Of a stretch of DNA of 64,000 bases, positions 8,953-17,563 are shown piece after piece. The notes beneath the pieces are model-generated. The model was not told where the DNA came from. It saw only the letters and a list, made by a program, of their open reading frames with translations, and made no database searches. The stretch is from Chloroflexota bacterium (lineage in GTDB: Bacteria > Chloroflexota > Limnocylindria > Limnocylindrales > CSP1-4): positions 38,732-102,731 of the forward strand of contig JACPOS010000019.1 of NCBI GenBank assembly GCA_016191395.1, written 5' to 3'. The stretch's first letter is position 1, and every line of letters starts with the position of its first letter. The translations under genes were made by a program, and so were the position numbers.

Positions 8953-8984
8953 CGGCGCATCGCCCGCTGCAGGGCGCCCGCCCG

Positions 8985-8990
8985 TATTCT
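8985..8990 (+). promoter_or_regulatory. -10 box TATTCT of dnaJ
   Basis: TATTCT is eight bases before the dnaJ ATG at 8999, with no Shine-Dalgarno sequence. No CIRCE inverted repeat is visible in the 60-base divergent gap. Confidence 0.55.
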
Positions 8991-8998
8991 TCCGAGCG

Positions 8999-10096
8999 AT
9001 GGCGATCGGCGACTACTACGAGCTCCTCGGCGTGGAACGCACCGCGTCCGAGGCCGACATCAAGAAGGCGTACCGCAGGCTGGCGCAGCGGTGGCATCCG
9101 GACGTGAACCAGGAGCCCGAGGCGCACGACAGGTTCAAGGCGATCAACGAGGCCTACCAGGTCCTCTCCGACCCCGAACGGCGGCAGCGCTACGACGTGT
9201 TCGGCGTGGCGGGCGCGCAGGCGGAGCCGGGTCCGGGCTTCGGCGGGTTCGCCGACATCTTCGATGCGTTCTTCGGGGGAACCCAGGGCGGCGTGCGCCG
9301 CGGCCGCCCGGCGGCCGGCTCCGACCTTCGCTACGACCTGCGAATCACGTTCGAGGAGGCGATCCTCGGGACGCAGAAGGAGATCGAGTTCCCGGTGCTG
9401 GCGCGCTGCGAGACGTGCGGCGGCAACGGCGCGAAGCCGGGCACGGAGCCGATCACCTGCCCGCAGTGCAACGGCCGGGGCGAGATCCGCGGGGTGCGCA
9501 ACACGATGCTCGGCCAGATGATCAACGTGACCACCTGCCCGCGCTGCAAGGGCGACGGCCGCATCGTCGAGACGCCGTGCGAGACCTGCCGGGGCGAGGG
9601 CCGGACCGAGCGCAAGCGGACGCTCCAGGTGACGATCCCGCCGGGGATCGACGAGGGCCACCAGATCCGGCTGTCCAACGAGGGCGAGGCGGGTCCGCGG
9701 GGCGGGCTTGCCGGCTCGCTGTACGTGGCGGTCCACGTCACGCCGCACCAGGCACTCCGGCGCGACGGCACGGAGCTGATCTACGAGACCTCGGTCGGGC
9801 TCGCGCAGGCGGCGCTCGGGACCACGATCCTCGTGCCGACCGTGGAAGGCGAGGAGAGCGTCGAGGTCAAGTCTGGCACGCAGCCGGGCACCGAGATCCG
9901 GCTGCGAGGCAAGGGCGTGCCGTACCTGCGCCGGCCGGGGCAGCGCGGCGACCTGCACGTGATCGTCGACGTCGCCGTGCCGAGCCGCCTCTCGCGGGCG
10001 CAGCGCGAGGCGCTGGAGGCGTACGCCGACGCGTCCGGTGAGATCGTCACGGAATCGACCAGCATCCTGGATCGCGTGCGGGGCAAGAAAGCCTAG
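8999..10096 (+). CDS. dnaJ: Chaperone DnaJ (Hsp40)
   Basis: The 365-residue type I Hsp40 has a J domain (about 4-68) with HPD at 33-35, a Gly/Phe-rich linker (about 70-104) and a zinc-binding domain with four CxxCxGxG-type repeats between Cys137 and Arg202 ([32 protein letters not shown]). Two C-terminal beta domains follow. It stimulates the DnaK ATPase and delivers unfolded clients. It is separated from dnaK by 8.5 kb, and prmA follows, as in many bacteria. Confidence 0.97.
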   Translation: MAIGDYYELLGVERTASEADIKKAYRRLAQRWHPDVNQEPEAHDRFKAINEAYQVLSDPERRQRYDVFGVAGAQAEPGPGFGGFADIFDAFFGGTQGGVRRGRPAAGSDLRYDLRITFEEAILGTQKEIEFPVLARCETCGGNGAKPGTEPITCPQCNGRGEIRGVRNTMLGQMINVTTCPRCKGDGRIVETPCETCRGEGRTERKRTLQVTIPPGIDEGHQIRLSNEGEAGPRGGLAGSLYVAVHVTPHQALRRDGTELIYETSVGLAQAALGTTILVPTVEGEESVEVKSGTQPGTEIRLRGKGVPYLRRPGQRGDLHVIVDVAVPSRLSRAQREALEAYADASGEIVTESTSILDRVRGKKA

Positions 10097-10142
10097 GTGC
10101 TCCCTCGACCTCCGGGACCCGGCGGGCGACCCCGATCACGCT

Positions 10143-10159
10143 CGGGGGCGACGCCCCCG
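10143..10159 (+). repeat. GC hairpin between dnaJ and prmA
   Basis: CGGGGGC, a GAC loop, then GCCCCCG form a perfect 7-bp stem. It lies 15 bases before the likely prmA start, where a ribosome-binding site would be expected, and no T-run follows. It could slow translation of prmA or partly attenuate transcription. Confidence 0.5.
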
Positions 10160-10174
10160 CGGCCTTCCGGTCGG

Positions 10175-11098
10175 ATGGGCCGGTGGCTGGAGCTCACCGT
10201 CGAATCGGACATCGAGGCGGTCGAGGCGGTGTGCGAGATCCTCGCCCGCGTGGCGCCCGGCGGCACCAGCGTGGAGCCGGGCTTCGAGCTCGTGGAGGAC
10301 GGGCTCGGCGCGAGGATCGACACGAACCGGCCAGCGACGATTCGCGCCTACGTGCCGGCGCTCGATCGGGCAGCGGCGGATCACGCCGTCGCGATCGTCT
10401 CGGAGGCGCTCGGCCACCTGCAGGCGTTCAACCTCCGGCCAATCGGCGAGCTCCGCACCACGGTCGTCGACGAGGCCGACTGGGCGGAGGCGTGGAAGGA
10501 GCACTTCCACGTCCTTCGCCTCGGGCGACGGCTGGTGATCAAGCCGAGCTGGGAGCGCCACCAGCGCGGCGCGGACGACGAGGTGGTGATCGACCTGGAT
10601 CCCGGGATGGCGTTCGGCACCGGGCTGCACCCCACGACCCGGCTCTGCCTGGAGGCACTGGAGGCGAGGGCGGATCGCGGACCCCTGGGGCGCGCGCTGG
10701 ATGTGGGCTGTGGCTCGGGCATCCTGTCCATCGCGGCGGTGAAGCTGGGGGCGACGCGCGCCGTCGGCGTGGACATCGACCCGATCGCCATCGAGGCGAC
10801 GCTGGCGAACGCGCGACACAACCGGGCCGGCAAGCGGGTGCGCGCGCACGAGGGCAGCGTGCCGACCGACCGGGGCCCGTTCGACCTGGTCCTCGCCAAC
10901 CTCATCGCGGGCCTGCTCGTGGAGCTGGCGGCACCGCTTGCCGCCGAGCTGGTCCCGGGCGGGACGCTCATCGCATCGGGCATCTTCATCGACCGGGAGC
11001 CGGAGGTGCGCGCGGCCCTGGAGAGCGCCGGCCTGCGGATCACGGGTCGCCGCCACGAGACCGACTGGGTCGCGCTGGAGGCCATCGGCCCCGCCTGA
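10175..11098 (+). CDS. prmA: Ribosomal protein L11 methyltransferase
   Basis: PrmA uses S-adenosylmethionine to trimethylate ribosomal protein L11. The N-terminal L11-binding part begins MGRWLELTVESDIEAVEAV. The Rossmann fold has DVGCGSGILSIAA (motif I), VGVDIDPIAIEATLANA and the NLIAGLL motif that corresponds to the family's NPPY-like position. Upstream, the frame is open to 10097 but encodes a Pro/Arg-rich stretch unlike PrmA, so ATG 10175 is chosen; this gives 307 residues, normal for the family. No Shine-Dalgarno site is seen, and a hairpin precedes the start. Confidence 0.92.
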   Translation: MGRWLELTVESDIEAVEAVCEILARVAPGGTSVEPGFELVEDGLGARIDTNRPATIRAYVPALDRAAADHAVAIVSEALGHLQAFNLRPIGELRTTVVDEADWAEAWKEHFHVLRLGRRLVIKPSWERHQRGADDEVVIDLDPGMAFGTGLHPTTRLCLEALEARADRGPLGRALDVGCGSGILSIAAVKLGATRAVGVDIDPIAIEATLANARHNRAGKRVRAHEGSVPTDRGPFDLVLANLIAGLLVELAAPLAAELVPGGTLIASGIFIDREPEVRAALESAGLRITGRRHETDWVALEAIGPA

Positions 11099-11330
11099 GT
11101 GTGCGCCCCACGCCGGCGGCCCAATCGACCCCGCGCCCCGCGCACCTCCGCCAAATTCCCACCCGGCGCACGTTGGTCAGCGCTGCGCCGCCGCAGGCGC
11201 CGAGTCTCACGCTCATCTGCCCCGCGGATTCCTGACGTTCGGCCGTCCGGTGCATGGCTGACACAAATCCGTTGACCAAGGTGAGCGCCGTGGCAATCTG
11301 GCGGAAACCGACCGAGCGGCTGTCGCCAAC

Positions 11331-11336
11331 TACAAT
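11331..11336 (+). promoter_or_regulatory. -10 box TACAAT before the membrane protein-HIT operon
   Basis: TACAAT (5 of 6 consensus bases) is eight bases before ATG 11345, so the transcript should start at about the ATG itself. The preceding 230 bases (11099-11330) show no gene or clear structure. Confidence 0.6.
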
Positions 11337-11344
11337 CTCGCCCG

Positions 11345-11809
11345 ATGCCCCAGGCCCTCACCCCCCTGTTTCTGGTCGCGCACATCGCGCTCGCGATCAC
11401 CCTGTTCGTGCCGTCGCTGCTGCTGCCGTTCAGCTTCCGCTCGCGGCGCGGGTCGCTGGCGCCCGAGCGATCCGGACGGTTCGTGCGCCTGCTCATCGCG
11501 CTGCAGTCGCGCGGCACCGTCTGGATCGGCGCGGGGTTGGCGATCAGTGGCATCGCGCTCATCGCATCGCTAGGCGTCACGGTGCTGGGGCAACCGTGGC
11601 TGCTGGTGGCGGTGGCGATCTACACGTTCAACCTCGCCGTCGCGTATTTCGTCCAGGTGCCGCGCCTTCGCAGCCTGATCGGCCTGCGGTCCGGGAGCGA
11701 CCCCCGCTGGCCGGATCTCGCCCGGAGGCAGCGCTACATCTCGTATGTGATGGCCGGGCTCGTGGGTACCATCGGGTTCCTGATGAGCTCGAAGCCGGTC
11801 CTCTGGTGA
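11345..11809 (+). CDS. Four-helix membrane protein, unknown function
   Basis: This 154-residue protein has four hydrophobic segments (near 8-30, 58-80, 84-106 and 133-151) with a basic loop SFRSRRGSLAPERSGR after the first. No motif was recognised. It overlaps the HIT-family gene by GTGA and heads a three-gene operon with it and a lipoprotein. The start follows a TACAAT -10 box by eight bases. Confidence 0.75.
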   Translation: MPQALTPLFLVAHIALAITLFVPSLLLPFSFRSRRGSLAPERSGRFVRLLIALQSRGTVWIGAGLAISGIALIASLGVTVLGQPWLLVAVAIYTFNLAVAYFVQVPRLRSLIGLRSGSDPRWPDLARRQRYISYVMAGLVGTIGFLMSSKPVLW

Positions 11810-12210
11810 GCGCCTCGGACGCCGCGGGCACCAGCCCCGGCGCCGGCGCCCGGGCGCCGCGGCGGGACCCGAGCTGCCTGTTCTGCCGCATCGTCGCCGG
11901 CGAGCTCTCCTCGACCAAGGTCGCCGAGGACGACCTCGCGATCGCGATCCGGGACATCGCGCCCCGCGCCCCGACCCACATCCTGGTCCTCCCGCGCGAC
12001 CACGTCCCGTCCGCCGCCGACCTCACGGACGCCGATGCGCCACTCGTCGGGCGGCTGTTCGCGCTGGCGGCGGAGATCGCCCGATCCGAGGGCATCGCCG
12101 ACGGCGGCTACCGCATCGTGACGAACGTCGGAACGTGGGGCGGCCAGACCGTGGACCACCTCCACTTCCACCTCATGGGGGGCCGCGCCTTCGACTGGCC
12201 CCCGGGATGA
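11806..12210 (+). CDS. HIT-family nucleotide hydrolase/transferase
   Basis: This 134-residue protein has the histidine triad HLHFH (His118, His120, His122) near its end and the N-terminal CLFCRIVAGE motif (Cys24, Cys27) typical of HIT/Hint proteins, which hydrolyse nucleoside phosphoramidates and related substrates. GTG 11806 in the GTGA overlap is the likely start and gives an unstructured lead of about 20 residues before the domain. The next gene overlaps by ATGA. Confidence 0.93.
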   Translation: MSASDAAGTSPGAGARAPRRDPSCLFCRIVAGELSSTKVAEDDLAIAIRDIAPRAPTHILVLPRDHVPSAADLTDADAPLVGRLFALAAEIARSEGIADGGYRIVTNVGTWGGQTVDHLHFHLMGGRAFDWPPG

Positions 12211-12740
12211 GGCCGCGGCGCCGCGTCCTCGCACTGCTGGCGGCGGCCGTCGTGTTCGTCGGCGCCTGCGCCGGCACCACCGCGCGTACGACGTTTCCGC
12301 CCCTCGGCTCGACGCCGCGACCGGTGGGCGATGCGACCGCCGCGACGTCGCGCCAGGTCGTCGGTGCGCTCGCGGCCGTCGGGTTCCAGGGTGTCGACGC
12401 GATCCGCCAGTACCGGCCGCCCGAGGGAGCGATTCTCGCCGGCGCGCCGCGATCCGTCCTCCAGGCAACGCTGCCGGACGACCCGGCGCACGGCTTCATC
12501 GTGATCTACGCCCTCGCCTCTGACGCAGCAGCCCAGGCGGCCGCGGAGGATCAGGCCGCCTACGTGGCGAGCGGGCCGGGACGGGTCCAGTTCACGCCGG
12601 ACGCGCATTTCGTGCTGCGGGTCGCCAGCTCGACGGTGGTCTTCTTCTGGTGGTCGCCCGGCGCGGCCCTCGACCAGCGAACGAAGGACATCGAGGCCGC
12701 GCTCGGGAACGTCGGCACGGAGGTCCCGGTCCGGGGCTGA
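12207..12740 (+). CDS. Putative lipoprotein
   Basis: This 177-residue product begins MRPRRRVLALLAAAVVFVGAC with a lipobox Cys near residue 21, so it is probably anchored outside the membrane. The mature domain of about 120 residues has alternating helices and strands and no recognised family. It overlaps the HIT gene by ATGA and is the last gene of that operon, ending four bases before the stop of the convergent ligase gene. Confidence 0.72.
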   Translation: MRPRRRVLALLAAAVVFVGACAGTTARTTFPPLGSTPRPVGDATAATSRQVVGALAAVGFQGVDAIRQYRPPEGAILAGAPRSVLQATLPDDPAHGFIVIYALASDAAAQAAAEDQAAYVASGPGRVQFTPDAHFVLRVASSTVVFFWWSPGAALDQRTKDIEAALGNVGTEVPVRG

Positions 12741-12744
12741 CGGC

Positions 12745-14406
12745 CTACGAAGCGGTGACGCGCAGCGGCGCCTCGACGGTCGCCCAGGCGCGGACCTGGT
12801 CGCGCCGAACCTTCAGCGTGTGTGTCCGCGGGAAGTCCGAATCGGGCCAGAGCCGCCAGCCCGCGATCCGCTGGTTGGCACCGAGGGTGGCATTTGCCGC
12901 CTTCACGGCCGCGTCGAGGAGGGCGCGCAGCTCGGCCGGCGGGTCGGTCGGGTCGAAGCCGAGGGGCTCGCCCGGCTGTCGAATGGCCGAGCCCGAGGGC
13001 GCCAGCACCACGGCGTCGATGCGGCCGGGCCTGGTTTCGACCACCACCGACTCGCGCACGCCGGCGATCCGGAGCGCGTTCTCGATGTCCTCCGGGTACA
13101 CGTTGAAGCCGTTGGGCAGGACGATCATGTCCTTCTTCCGGCCCGAGAGGATCAGGCGGCCCGCCGGGTCGAGATGGCCGATGTCCCCGGTCTTGTACCA
13201 GCCGTCCTCGGTGAACGCCGCGGCCGTCTCCTCGGGCGCCTGCCAGTAGCCCTTGAACAGCATCGTGCCCTTGAACTGGACCTCGCCGTCCTCGGCGAGC
13301 CGCATGTTGACGCCCTCCGGCGGTCGGCCGACGGTGCCCAGGCCGTGATCCTGGAGCGTCGTGCACGCGCCCGTCCCCGTCTCGGTCGCCCCGTAGCCCT
13401 GCAGCACGATGACGCCCAGGTCCTCCCAGGCCTGCTGGAGGGCGGGCGGCAGGAACGCTCCGGCCGACACGAACAGCCTGAGCCCGCCGCCGAGGCGCGC
13501 ATGGACACTCCGGAACAGGAGCCGGCGCATCCCCATCGGCAGCCGCCGGGCGACCCGGCGCAGCCGTTCGAACGTCTTCCGGCGACCAGCGCGGTCGACC
13601 TCGCGCTCGATGCCGCTCCAGAAGAGGTCGAGCGCCTGGGGCACGAGGACCATCGAGGTGACGTGGTGATCGCGCAGCGTCTCGAACATGACCCTTGGGT
13701 TGAGGCTGCGCAGGTACAGGATGTTGGCCCCGACCGACAGGGCGTAGAACAGGCCGACCGACTGCTCGAAGAGGTGCGACAGCGGGAGCAGGGACACGAT
13801 CCGGTGGTGCAGCCGCGGGATGATGCGATGGTACGACTCGATCGTCGCGATCGAGTTGTCGTGGGCGAGCATCACGCCCTTCGGCGTGCCGGTGGTGCCC
13901 GACGTGAAGATGAGCTGGAAGAGCTCATCCGGTCGCGGTCGCGGCCAGCCGGCCACCTGCTCCGCCCAGTCGGCGGGCAGGTCGCCGTCGGGGTTGGCGG
14001 TCAGCGCGTCGAGCGTCGTGGTGGGGAAGCGGTCGAGGCCGGCAGTCGCCGGATTGGGCGCCTCGCGGCCCGTTCCGACGACCAGATGCTTGGCCCCGGA
14101 CTTGCGAACGATGCCCTCGACGGCGGCCGCCGACATCCGGAGATCGAGGGGCACGTAGATCAGCCGCGCACGGATGGCGCCGAAGTACGTCGCGGCGAGC
14201 TCCGGTGACGAGGTCGCCCACGTGAGCACCCGATCGCCGGGCTCCAGGCCCAGGGCGCGCAGCCGGTAGGCCGCCGCGCGGGATCGGCGGTCGAAGTCCC
14301 GGTACGTCCAGCCGTCGCTCGTGCCCTCGTCCCGGCGGATCGCCATGGCGCGCTGATCGCCGAATCTCGCCACCGCGTCGTCCACGAGGTCCAGCAGCGT
14401 CTCCAT
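12745..14406 (-). CDS. AMP-forming acyl-CoA ligase (FadD-like)
   Basis: The 553-residue enzyme belongs to the ANL superfamily and should activate a carboxylic acid, probably a fatty acid, to acyl-AMP and then acyl-CoA. It has the P-loop FTSGTTGTPKGVML (168-180), the YGATETG adenine motif, the GWYKTGD motif and the C-terminal GFNVYPEDIEN hinge. The final catalytic Lys lies near SDFPRTHTLKVRRD. METLLDLVDD at 14406 is chosen because TAGGCT lies seven bases upstream; a GTG six codons earlier is the alternative. Chain-length preference cannot be inferred. Confidence 0.92.
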   Translation of the reverse strand: METLLDLVDDAVARFGDQRAMAIRRDEGTSDGWTYRDFDRRSRAAAYRLRALGLEPGDRVLTWATSSPELAATYFGAIRARLIYVPLDLRMSAAAVEGIVRKSGAKHLVVGTGREAPNPATAGLDRFPTTTLDALTANPDGDLPADWAEQVAGWPRPRPDELFQLIFTSGTTGTPKGVMLAHDNSIATIESYHRIIPRLHHRIVSLLPLSHLFEQSVGLFYALSVGANILYLRSLNPRVMFETLRDHHVTSMVLVPQALDLFWSGIEREVDRAGRRKTFERLRRVARRLPMGMRRLLFRSVHARLGGGLRLFVSAGAFLPPALQQAWEDLGVIVLQGYGATETGTGACTTLQDHGLGTVGRPPEGVNMRLAEDGEVQFKGTMLFKGYWQAPEETAAAFTEDGWYKTGDIGHLDPAGRLILSGRKKDMIVLPNGFNVYPEDIENALRIAGVRESVVVETRPGRIDAVVLAPSGSAIRQPGEPLGFDPTDPPAELRALLDAAVKAANATLGANQRIAGWRLWPDSDFPRTHTLKVRRDQVRAWATVEAPLRVTAS

Positions 14407-14413
14407 CGCGGGA

Positions 14414-14419
14414 AGCCTA
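14414..14419 (-). promoter_or_regulatory. -10 box TAGGCT of the acyl-CoA ligase gene
   Basis: TAGGCT on the minus strand lies seven bases before ATG 14406 without any Shine-Dalgarno site, predicting a leaderless transcript. Confidence 0.55.
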
Positions 14420-14454
14420 CCCACCCTTCATGGGCCCCGCCGAAGCAACGCTTC

Positions 14455-14474
14455 GTGCTACTATCCAGTAGCAC
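14455..14474. promoter_or_regulatory. 20-bp palindromic operator in a divergent promoter region
   Basis: GTGCTACTATCCAGTAGCAC has perfect 8-bp arms around a 4-base centre. It sits between the divergent acyl-CoA ligase gene (start 14406) and SDR gene (start 14502), in an AT-richer patch, and contains a TACTAT -10-like hexamer. Symmetry and size suit a TetR-type repressor site; the regulator is not in the window. Confidence 0.6.
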
Positions 14475-14501
14475 ATTATTGTCCTCGAGGAGGGCCGGGA
14501 C

Positions 14502-15425
14502 ATGACTGGACACCGAGTCGCGGTCACGGGTGCGTTTGGGTACACCGGACGGGCGCTCGCCGAGCAACTCCTCGCCGCCGGGCACGAGGTCGTGACCCTC
14601 ACGCGGCGCCGAGGCGTGGGCGACCCCCTGCAGGCGCGCCTCATCGTGCATGCCATCGAGGGCGTGGCCGGGAACGTGCTCGCGGCGAGCCTCGAAGGCG
14701 TGGATACGCTCTTCAACACGTACTGGCTAAGGTTTCCGCGCGGGACGGAGACGTTCGAGGGCGTCCTGGCAAACTCCGCGGCCCTGCTCGAGGCGGCGCG
14801 GACGGCAGGCGTCCGTCGGATCGTCCACGTGAGCGTGATCAACGCAACGCTGGATGCCGAGACCCCGTACGTCCGCGCCAAGGCCGCGCTCGAGGCCCTC
14901 GTGCGGTCCAGCGGGCTGGAGTGGGTGTTCGTGCGCCCGACGCTCCTGTACGGGCCGGGCGACATCCTGATCAACAACCTCGCGTGGGCGCTTCGCAGGC
15001 TCCCGATCTACGGGATGCCGGGCCGCGGTCGGTACACGGTCCAGCCCGTCCATGTCGATGACCTCGCGCGGATCTGCATCGACGCAGCGGACGGCGAGTC
15101 AGGTCGCGTCCTCGATGCTGCCGGGCCCGAGATCCTCCAGTACCGCGAGCTGGTCAACCTGATTCGCACCGCCGTCGGCAGCCGGTCGATCGTCCTGCCG
15201 ATGCCGCACGAAGTCGTGCTCGCCGCAGCCCGCCTCCTCGGCCTTCTGGTTCGCGATGTCGTGCTGACGCGCGATGAGATCCGCGAGCTGACCGCAAGCC
15301 TGCTGACCTCCAGTGAGCCGCCGCGCGGCTTGTTTCGCATCTCCGACTGGGTGCGCGAGAACGCCGATTCGCTCGGCCGCCGCTGGTCCGGCGAACTCGC
15401 TCGGAACTACCGCAACATCCGCTAG
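14502..15425 (+). CDS. NAD(P)-binding SDR/epimerase-type protein
   Basis: This 307-residue protein begins with a Rossmann nucleotide-binding motif (VAVTGAFGYTGRAL, about 6-19) and contains YVRAK, the YxxxK pair of extended SDRs, near residue 127. The remainder (VRPTLLYGPGD, HVDDLARICIDA) matches NDUFA9/NmrA-like NAD(P)H-binding proteins that act on sugars, lipids or quinones. A GAGGAGG Shine-Dalgarno site lies upstream. It is divergent from an acyl-CoA ligase with a palindrome between them, so the two could share regulation and a lipid-related role. Confidence 0.85.
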   Translation: MTGHRVAVTGAFGYTGRALAEQLLAAGHEVVTLTRRRGVGDPLQARLIVHAIEGVAGNVLAASLEGVDTLFNTYWLRFPRGTETFEGVLANSAALLEAARTAGVRRIVHVSVINATLDAETPYVRAKAALEALVRSSGLEWVFVRPTLLYGPGDILINNLAWALRRLPIYGMPGRGRYTVQPVHVDDLARICIDAADGESGRVLDAAGPEILQYRELVNLIRTAVGSRSIVLPMPHEVVLAAARLLGLLVRDVVLTRDEIRELTASLLTSSEPPRGLFRISDWVRENADSLGRRWSGELARNYRNIR

Positions 15426-15491
15426 GCCGATCGACTCGTCGCAATCGGCGGGTAACCGGCCGGTGATCGGCGAACCTGATCATGCCTCTCG

Positions 15492-16232
15492 ATGGACGGG
15501 CTGCGGGTCGGCAGGTCTCTTCGCGCGATCCGGATCCAGCTCCGGTTGCGCCAGGTCGACGTTGCCGAGCGAGCGCACGTCTCGCGCTCGTTCGTTTCCA
15601 AGGTGGAGCTCGGTCTGATCAGGACTTCTGACCTCGACCGCCTGGAGCGAATCTGTCGGGTGCTCGGGGCGGAGCTCGACGTCCGAATTCGATGGCGCGG
15701 CGAGGGCCTCGATCGGCTCCTCGACGAGGCGCACGCGATCCTCGTGGATCGCTCCGTGGGCGAGCTCCGCGCCTTGGGTTGGGAGGTGGCCGTCGAGGTC
15801 ACGTTCAGCCACTTCGGAGACCGTGGGTCGATCGACATCTTCGGCTGGCACCCTGCCACTGCATCGATCCTGATCGTCGAGGTCAAGTCGGTCATTCCGG
15901 ACTCTCAGGGCACGTTGATGCCCCTCGACCGGAAGACCAGGCTTGGCCTGACAATCGGCCGCGAGCGCAGCCTGGAGGGCAAGACGGTCTCGAAGCTGCT
16001 CGTCGTTGGTGATCGAACCGTCAATCGGCGCCGAGTGGGACGCCTTGCGTCGATGTTCGAGGCGGCACTGCCGGCGCGTGGGCATGCGGTCCGCCGCTGG
16101 CTCAAGGCTCCGACGGGGACCCTCGCCGGTATGCTCTTCCTGTCGGATTCTCCGCCGGGTGGCGTTCGGCGCGGGGGTGCCGGTCGTCTGCGTGTCAATC
16201 CGGCTCGACGAGGTCCTCCGAGGGTCGGATGA
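15492..16232 (+). CDS. XRE-family HTH protein fused to a PD-(D/E)XK nuclease-like domain, second copy
   Basis: This 246-residue paralogue of the protein at 669 has the same layout: HTH at about 7-60 (LRQVDVAERAHVSRSFVSKVE), then Glu102, Asp115 (GSIDI) and Glu130-x-Lys132 (VEVKS). The segment from 68 to 200, including the LDRLLD, FGWHP and LDRKTR motifs, is the most conserved part between the two. The last 25 residues are Gly/Arg-rich. It is a single gene between an SDR gene and a hydrolase gene, with no obvious partner. Function unknown. Confidence 0.83.
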   Translation: MDGLRVGRSLRAIRIQLRLRQVDVAERAHVSRSFVSKVELGLIRTSDLDRLERICRVLGAELDVRIRWRGEGLDRLLDEAHAILVDRSVGELRALGWEVAVEVTFSHFGDRGSIDIFGWHPATASILIVEVKSVIPDSQGTLMPLDRKTRLGLTIGRERSLEGKTVSKLLVVGDRTVNRRRVGRLASMFEAALPARGHAVRRWLKAPTGTLAGMLFLSDSPPGGVRRGGAGRLRVNPARRGPPRVG

Positions 16233-16376
16233 CACCACGGGTGCCATCCAACGAGGCTGAAGGCTCGGACTGGCCGCATCGGCCCTCGGCGAGCAACCGA
16301 ATGCCACCGCCGGTGTCGTCCGGCGGAAGCTGGCTCGCATACGAAATGGCCACCGAGTGCCGCGCCGCCAAGCGCG

Positions 16377-16382
16377 TAGGCT
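16377..16382 (+). promoter_or_regulatory. -10 box TAGGCT of the hydrolase gene
   Basis: TAGGCT lies six bases before ATG 16389, with no Shine-Dalgarno site. The preceding 140 bases contain no gene. Confidence 0.55.
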
Positions 16383-16388
16383 CGCTCT

Positions 16389-17261
16389 ATGGGCTACCGG
16401 CGCTTCGAGTTCGACGGCGGGACGGTCGAATACCTCGTTGACGGCCCGCCCGACGCGACGGAGCTGCTGCTCTTCCACGTTGGCACGCCGTCCGCGGCCG
16501 TGCTGTACCCGGGCCTCGTCGCGGCGGCCGCGGCGCGCGGCATCCGAACCGCGGCCTACTCGCGCGGCGGGTATGGACGGTCGAGCCGTCGCCCGGGCCG
16601 CAGCGTCGCCGACGAGGCCGCGATCTCCGCGGCGCTCGTCGATCGACTCGGGTTCGAGCGCTTCATCACCGTCGGCTGGTCCGGTGGCGGACCGGTGGCG
16701 CTCGCCTGCGCGGCGCTCCTCCCGGATCGGGTGGGGGCGTGCATGGCGCTGGCCAGCCTCGCCCCGCGGCTCGAGGCTGGCGCCGAATTCGATGCCTGGA
16801 TCCCGGCCGACCAGCGCGCCGAGTGGGACACCCTCGCGAGCGACGATCAGTCCGCCCTCATCGACGACTTCGAGGCGCAGGTCGGGGTCATGAGCAGGAT
16901 GACCCCGGCGCGACTGCGCGCGGTCGGCGGACCGCCCGACGCGCGTGCCGTCGCGTACCACCACCGCGAGGAGATCGCCCCGGCGCTCACCCGGTCGATG
17001 CGCAGGGCCGTGCTCCAGGGCCATGCCGGCTACCTCGACGACAACGTCGCACAGGCCCGCCCGTGGGGCTTCCGGGCCGCCGACATCCGGGTCCCGGTCG
17101 TGGTCCGGCACGGCGAGCTGGATCGGCTCGTGGACATTCGGCATGGCCGCTGGCTCGCCCGGACGATTCCCGGTGCGCGCGGTGTGTTCCTCCCCGACGC
17201 CGGGCATGGCTCCATCGCGCTGCCGTGGACGGAGGTGCTCGCGAACCTGCTCGACGTTTGA
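16389..17261 (+). CDS. Alpha/beta-fold hydrolase
   Basis: This 290-residue enzyme has the nucleophile elbow GWSGG (Ser98), an acid in HGELDRL (about 243-249) and a catalytic His in DAGHGS (about 273), giving a complete triad. A cap insertion of about 80 residues (about 125-205) lies between strands. Substrate is unknown; esterase, peptidase or haloalkane activities are all possible. No signal peptide is visible. It precedes rpsU but is probably separate, because rpsU has its own strong ribosome-binding site after a gap of 116 bases. Confidence 0.85.
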   Translation: MGYRRFEFDGGTVEYLVDGPPDATELLLFHVGTPSAAVLYPGLVAAAAARGIRTAAYSRGGYGRSSRRPGRSVADEAAISAALVDRLGFERFITVGWSGGGPVALACAALLPDRVGACMALASLAPRLEAGAEFDAWIPADQRAEWDTLASDDQSALIDDFEAQVGVMSRMTPARLRAVGGPPDARAVAYHHREEIAPALTRSMRRAVLQGHAGYLDDNVAQARPWGFRAADIRVPVVVRHGELDRLVDIRHGRWLARTIPGARGVFLPDAGHGSIALPWTEVLANLLDV

Positions 17262-17360
17262 CCCGCATTTGAGCGTGTGCCACACTCCGGCGGCCCTTTC
17301 GGGGGACGCACTGAAGCCGTCGGGCAACGAGCTTTGGGTGTGCCGCAGATCGATCGCCCG

Positions 17361-17369
17361 AGGAGGTGA
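17361..17369 (+). promoter_or_regulatory. Strong Shine-Dalgarno site deciding the rpsU start
   Basis: AGGAGGTGA is complementary to the 16S rRNA 3' end over nine bases and lies eight bases before TTG 17378. This selects TTG 17378 over the upstream in-frame GTG at 17366, which is part of the site itself. Confidence 0.75.
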
Positions 17370-17377
17370 ATCCCGGA

Positions 17378-17563
17378 TTGGCAGAAGTTCGAGTGGGTGA
17401 GAACGAGACGTTCGAGAGCGCCCTGCGCCGCTTCAACAAGAAGATCCAGCAATCGGGCATCCTCGCCGAGGCTCGCCGTCGCGAGCACTACGAGAAGCCG
17501 AGCGTGAAGCGGAAGCGCAAGGAAGCAAAGCGCAAGAAGAACGCACGGACGCCGCAGGGCTAG
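17378..17563 (+). CDS. rpsU: 30S ribosomal protein S21
   Basis: This 61-residue basic protein matches S21: [24 protein letters not shown], then a helix ending in [12 protein letters not shown]21 sits near the 3' end of 16S rRNA and assists initiation. The start is TTG 17378, placed by an unusually long Shine-Dalgarno site. It heads a run with a yqeY-like gene, a pgpH-like gene, ybeY, pth and mfd. A perfect 14-base palindrome overlaps its stop. Confidence 0.95.
   Translation: MAEVRVGENETFESALRRFNKKIQQSGILAEARRREHYEKPSVKRKRKEAKRKKNARTPQG

Noticed and set aside
15480..17327. 615-codon open frame on the minus strand
   Set aside because: It spans two well-supported plus-strand genes and their gap, and shows no motif or promoter.
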